Positions 4,319-5,904 of a DNA stretch of 5,904 bases are shown piece by piece. Source of the stretch: Deltaproteobacteria bacterium (lineage in GTDB: Bacteria > Desulfobacterota > DSM-4660 > Desulfatiglandales > Desulfatiglandaceae); assembly GCA_019307645.1 (NCBI GenBank), contig JAFDJF010000225.1, positions 1-5,904 on the forward strand. Reading direction: 5' to 3'. The notes under the pieces are model-generated. The model made no database searches, was not told the origin of the DNA, and worked only from the letters and a program-made list of their open reading frames with translations. The translations under genes and the position numbers were made by a program. How positions within the stretch are numbered: position 1 is the first letter of the stretch; every line of letters starts with the position of its first letter.

Positions 4319-5904
4319 TCAACCGAGGTCTAGCATTTCGCTTACGCGCTTCCAGATCAGCCTGATTGCCTGGCCCGATTCTGAACCTTTATTGTATTCA
4401 AATATCGTCTGCCCCTGAACCATGGCCTTTGTGAACATGGGATCAAAGGGAATTCTACCTAAAACCTTTACATTTTTTTCTACTGAAAATGCCTCGATTT
4501 CGGATGTCTGCTCGGTGTTTAGATCAAACTTATTCACGCACATCATGGTCGGGACATTGAAGTGGACGGCCAACTGTGCAACACGCTCCATATCGTGATG
4601 TCCGGAAACAGTGGGTTCCGTAACAATAAGAACCGCCGAGGCGCCGCCAATGGAGGCAATGACCGGACACCCGATACCCGGGGGGCCGTCCGTAATAATC
4701 AAATCCAGATCCTTTTCTTCAGCCAGTTTCTTGGATTCCATCCTTACGAGGGTAACAAGTTTGCCGGAATTTTCTTCGGCGATGCCCAGCCTGGCATGGA
4801 CCATGGGACCAAAACGGGTGTCAGAAATATACCACTCCCCGCAGGTATTCACCGGGAACTCGATAGCCTCTTCAGGGCAAAAATAGACACAAACGCCGCA
4901 GCCTTCACATTCAAGGCTGTCAACATTAAAATCTTCGCTAATGGCATTCCATCTGCAAAGGTCCCGACACAATCCGCATTCGGTACATAAATTTGGATTA
5001 ATGATTGCGGTGTTGCCTCCTTGAAAATCGTGGTGTTCCCCCACTTTGGGTGCCATGAGCAAGTGAAGATCGGCTGCATCAACATCTGCGTCGCACAGGA
5101 TCTTGTTTTCAGCCAGCGAGGCAAACGCAGCAACCAGGCTTGTTTTGCCGGTGCCGCCTTTTCCGCTTATAATGACAAGTTCTTTCATAATATTTGCCAG
5201 GAGGCTGTCCGAGAATGCCCTTTTCCCCAAACTCTTCGTCATACCCGAAAAAATTATCCTCGGAATATCAACTATATGCCTGTGGTAATTTTTTCGGGTA
5301 TTCCTCGATTTTGGAAAAAATTGTTTCCCCCTTGAATAGGTCTCTGCGATGCGTCGGTCGAAGGGGATTTCCATCAGAACAGGCAGGTTCTCCTGTTCGG
5401 AATATGCCCTTACCTGGTCATCTCCCATATCAGAGCGGTTTATCACCAGTCCGCACGGTATATCAAGGATTTTAACCGCCTCAACAGCCAGCCTAAGATC
5501 GTGCAGGCCGAATGGCGTGGGTTCTGTTACCATCAGCACAAAATCCGCCCCCTTCATGGCGGCGATAACCGGGCATGAGGTTCCCGGCGGTGCGTCAATG
5601 ATCGTAAGCATGTCGGGACGGGTAAAGGATCGGACCTTTCTGATTAGGGGCGGCGACATGGCCTCTCCGACCCTTAATATTCCATGTGCAAACTCCAGGC
5701 CATCCCGGTGCCCTTTCTCGATTACGCCCAGTTCACGGCTGGTTTCGGTGATTGCCTTTTCCGGGCAGACTTCCATACAACCGCCGCAGATATGGCACAT
5801 CTCGGGAAACGGCAAAACGGTTTCTCCGATCACAATAATAGCCTTGAACTGGCATATTTCCGCACACTTTCCGCAGAGGGTGCATTTGTCTTCATCTACC
5901 TTTG
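4319..5904 (-). CDS. Tandem MinD/Mrp-type ATPase with 4Fe-4S ferredoxin domains (partial, 5' end beyond window)
   Basis: The frame is open from the right edge to a TGA at 4319-4321, giving 527 visible residues; the true start lies outside. It holds two units of one family, P-loop ATPases with an inserted 2x[4Fe-4S] ferredoxin domain. Unit 1 lacks its Walker A (outside the window). It shows CTLCGKCAEIC at the edge, CHICGGCMEVC near 5790, and the switch motif DAPPGTSCPVI near 5590. Unit 2 begins MKELVIISGKGGTGKT at 5188 (deviant Walker A), then CTECGLCRDLC and CEGCGVCVYFC (5000-4875) and DGPPGIGCPVI near 4690. Such paired ATPases (DVU2103/DVU2104 type) belong to the orange-protein complex of Desulfovibrio, where they are separate genes. 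Here no stop separates them: unit 1 ends early after IAETYSRG, and a 46-residue linker (5326-5189), mostly repeat-derived, leads into unit 2. The unit 2 ATG has no Shine-Dalgarno. Likely a cytosolic cluster-assembly or carrier ATPase. Family is secure; the fused state is read directly but could reflect a sequence error. Confidence 0.88.
   Translation of the reverse strand, partial: KVDEDKCTLCGKCAEICQFKAIIVIGETVLPFPEMCHICGGCMEVCPEKAITETSRELGVIEKGHRDGLEFAHGILRVGEAMSPPLIRKVRSFTRPDMLTIIDAPPGTSCPVIAAMKGADFVLMVTEPTPFGLHDLRLAVEAVKILDIPCGLVINRSDMGDDQVRAYSEQENLPVLMEIPFDRRIAETYSRGKQFFPKSRNTRKNYHRHIVDIPRIIFSGMTKSLGKRAFSDSLLANIMKELVIISGKGGTGKTSLVAAFASLAENKILCDADVDAADLHLLMAPKVGEHHDFQGGNTAIINPNLCTECGLCRDLCRWNAISEDFNVDSLECEGCGVCVYFCPEEAIEFPVNTCGEWYISDTRFGPMVHARLGIAEENSGKLVTLVRMESKKLAEEKDLDLIITDGPPGIGCPVIASIGGASAVLIVTEPTVSGHHDMERVAQLAVHFNVPTMMCVNKFDLNTEQTSEIEAFSVEKNVKVLGRIPFDPMFTKAMVQGQTIFEYNKGSESGQAIRLIWKRVSEMLDLG
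5233..5321. repeat. Large palindromic repeat, copy 2 (inside the tandem ATPase gene)
   Basis: The second copy of the element at 5-92. Its stem is a perfect 16 bp, ATACCCGAAAAAATTA (5241-5256) against TAATTTTTTCGGGTAT (5286-5301), and CCAAA (5227-5231) can pair with TTTGG (5310-5314), so the palindrome may span about 88 bp. It lies wholly within the region encoding the linker between the two ATPase units and is read through in frame. Relative to copy 1 a stem base pair is changed on both sides (TAA/TTA to TTA/TAA), keeping the pairing. Confidence 0.85.

Noticed and set aside
5831..5833. GTG at 5833 as the start of the tandem ATPase
   Set aside because: The frame continues upstream to the window edge and encodes a complete CxxCxxCxxxC ferredoxin motif, so this GTG is an internal valine.

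Overview
This window most likely comes from an anaerobic, sulfur-metabolising bacterium of the Desulfobacterota (a sulfate-reducer-like deltaproteobacterium). That is an inference from gene content: two ferredoxin-containing MinD-type ATPase domains, two small NifB/NifX-type metal-cluster proteins resembling the 'orange protein' (ORP) locus of Desulfovibrio, a CGGC-domain protein, and a CoA-disulfide/persulfide reductase with a rhodanese tail. I see no RNA gene, CRISPR array or transposase.

All recognisable genes lie on the minus strand and read from the right edge towards the left, as one apparent transcription unit. In order of transcription they are: a tandem MinD-type Fe-S ATPase, open at the right edge (5904 to 4319); a 131-aa NifB/NifX-type protein (4272-3877); a 119-aa ORP-like protein (3768-3409); a 125-aa receiver-like protein without its phosphorylation residues (3379-3002); a 121-aa CGGC protein (2893-2528); a 565-aa CoA-disulfide reductase/rhodanese (2441-744); and a 93-aa TIGR04076-type protein (644-363). 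A hairpin with a T-run (326-273) is the probable terminator. Gaps between genes are 29 to 108 nt, and each of the six genes whose start is inside the window has a Shine-Dalgarno sequence. The promoter is probably beyond the right edge.

The main oddities are two repeat families. Family 1 is a 46-bp palindrome, present in the two 108-nt gaps of the operon (2960-3005 and 3781-3826). One copy supplies a stop codon and the other adjoins, and partly forms, a Shine-Dalgarno. Family 2 is a larger imperfect palindrome of about 90 bp. One copy is intergenic at the left edge (5-92). The other (5233-5321) sits in frame between the two ATPase domains, so that what are separate genes in Desulfovibrio read here as one polypeptide with a repeat-encoded linker.

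Taken together, the right half looks like an ORP-type metal-sulfur cluster assembly module and the left half a sulfane-sulfur/thiol redox module. That the two cooperate, for example by supplying sulfur to a Mo-S type cluster, is inferred only from co-orientation and spacing.
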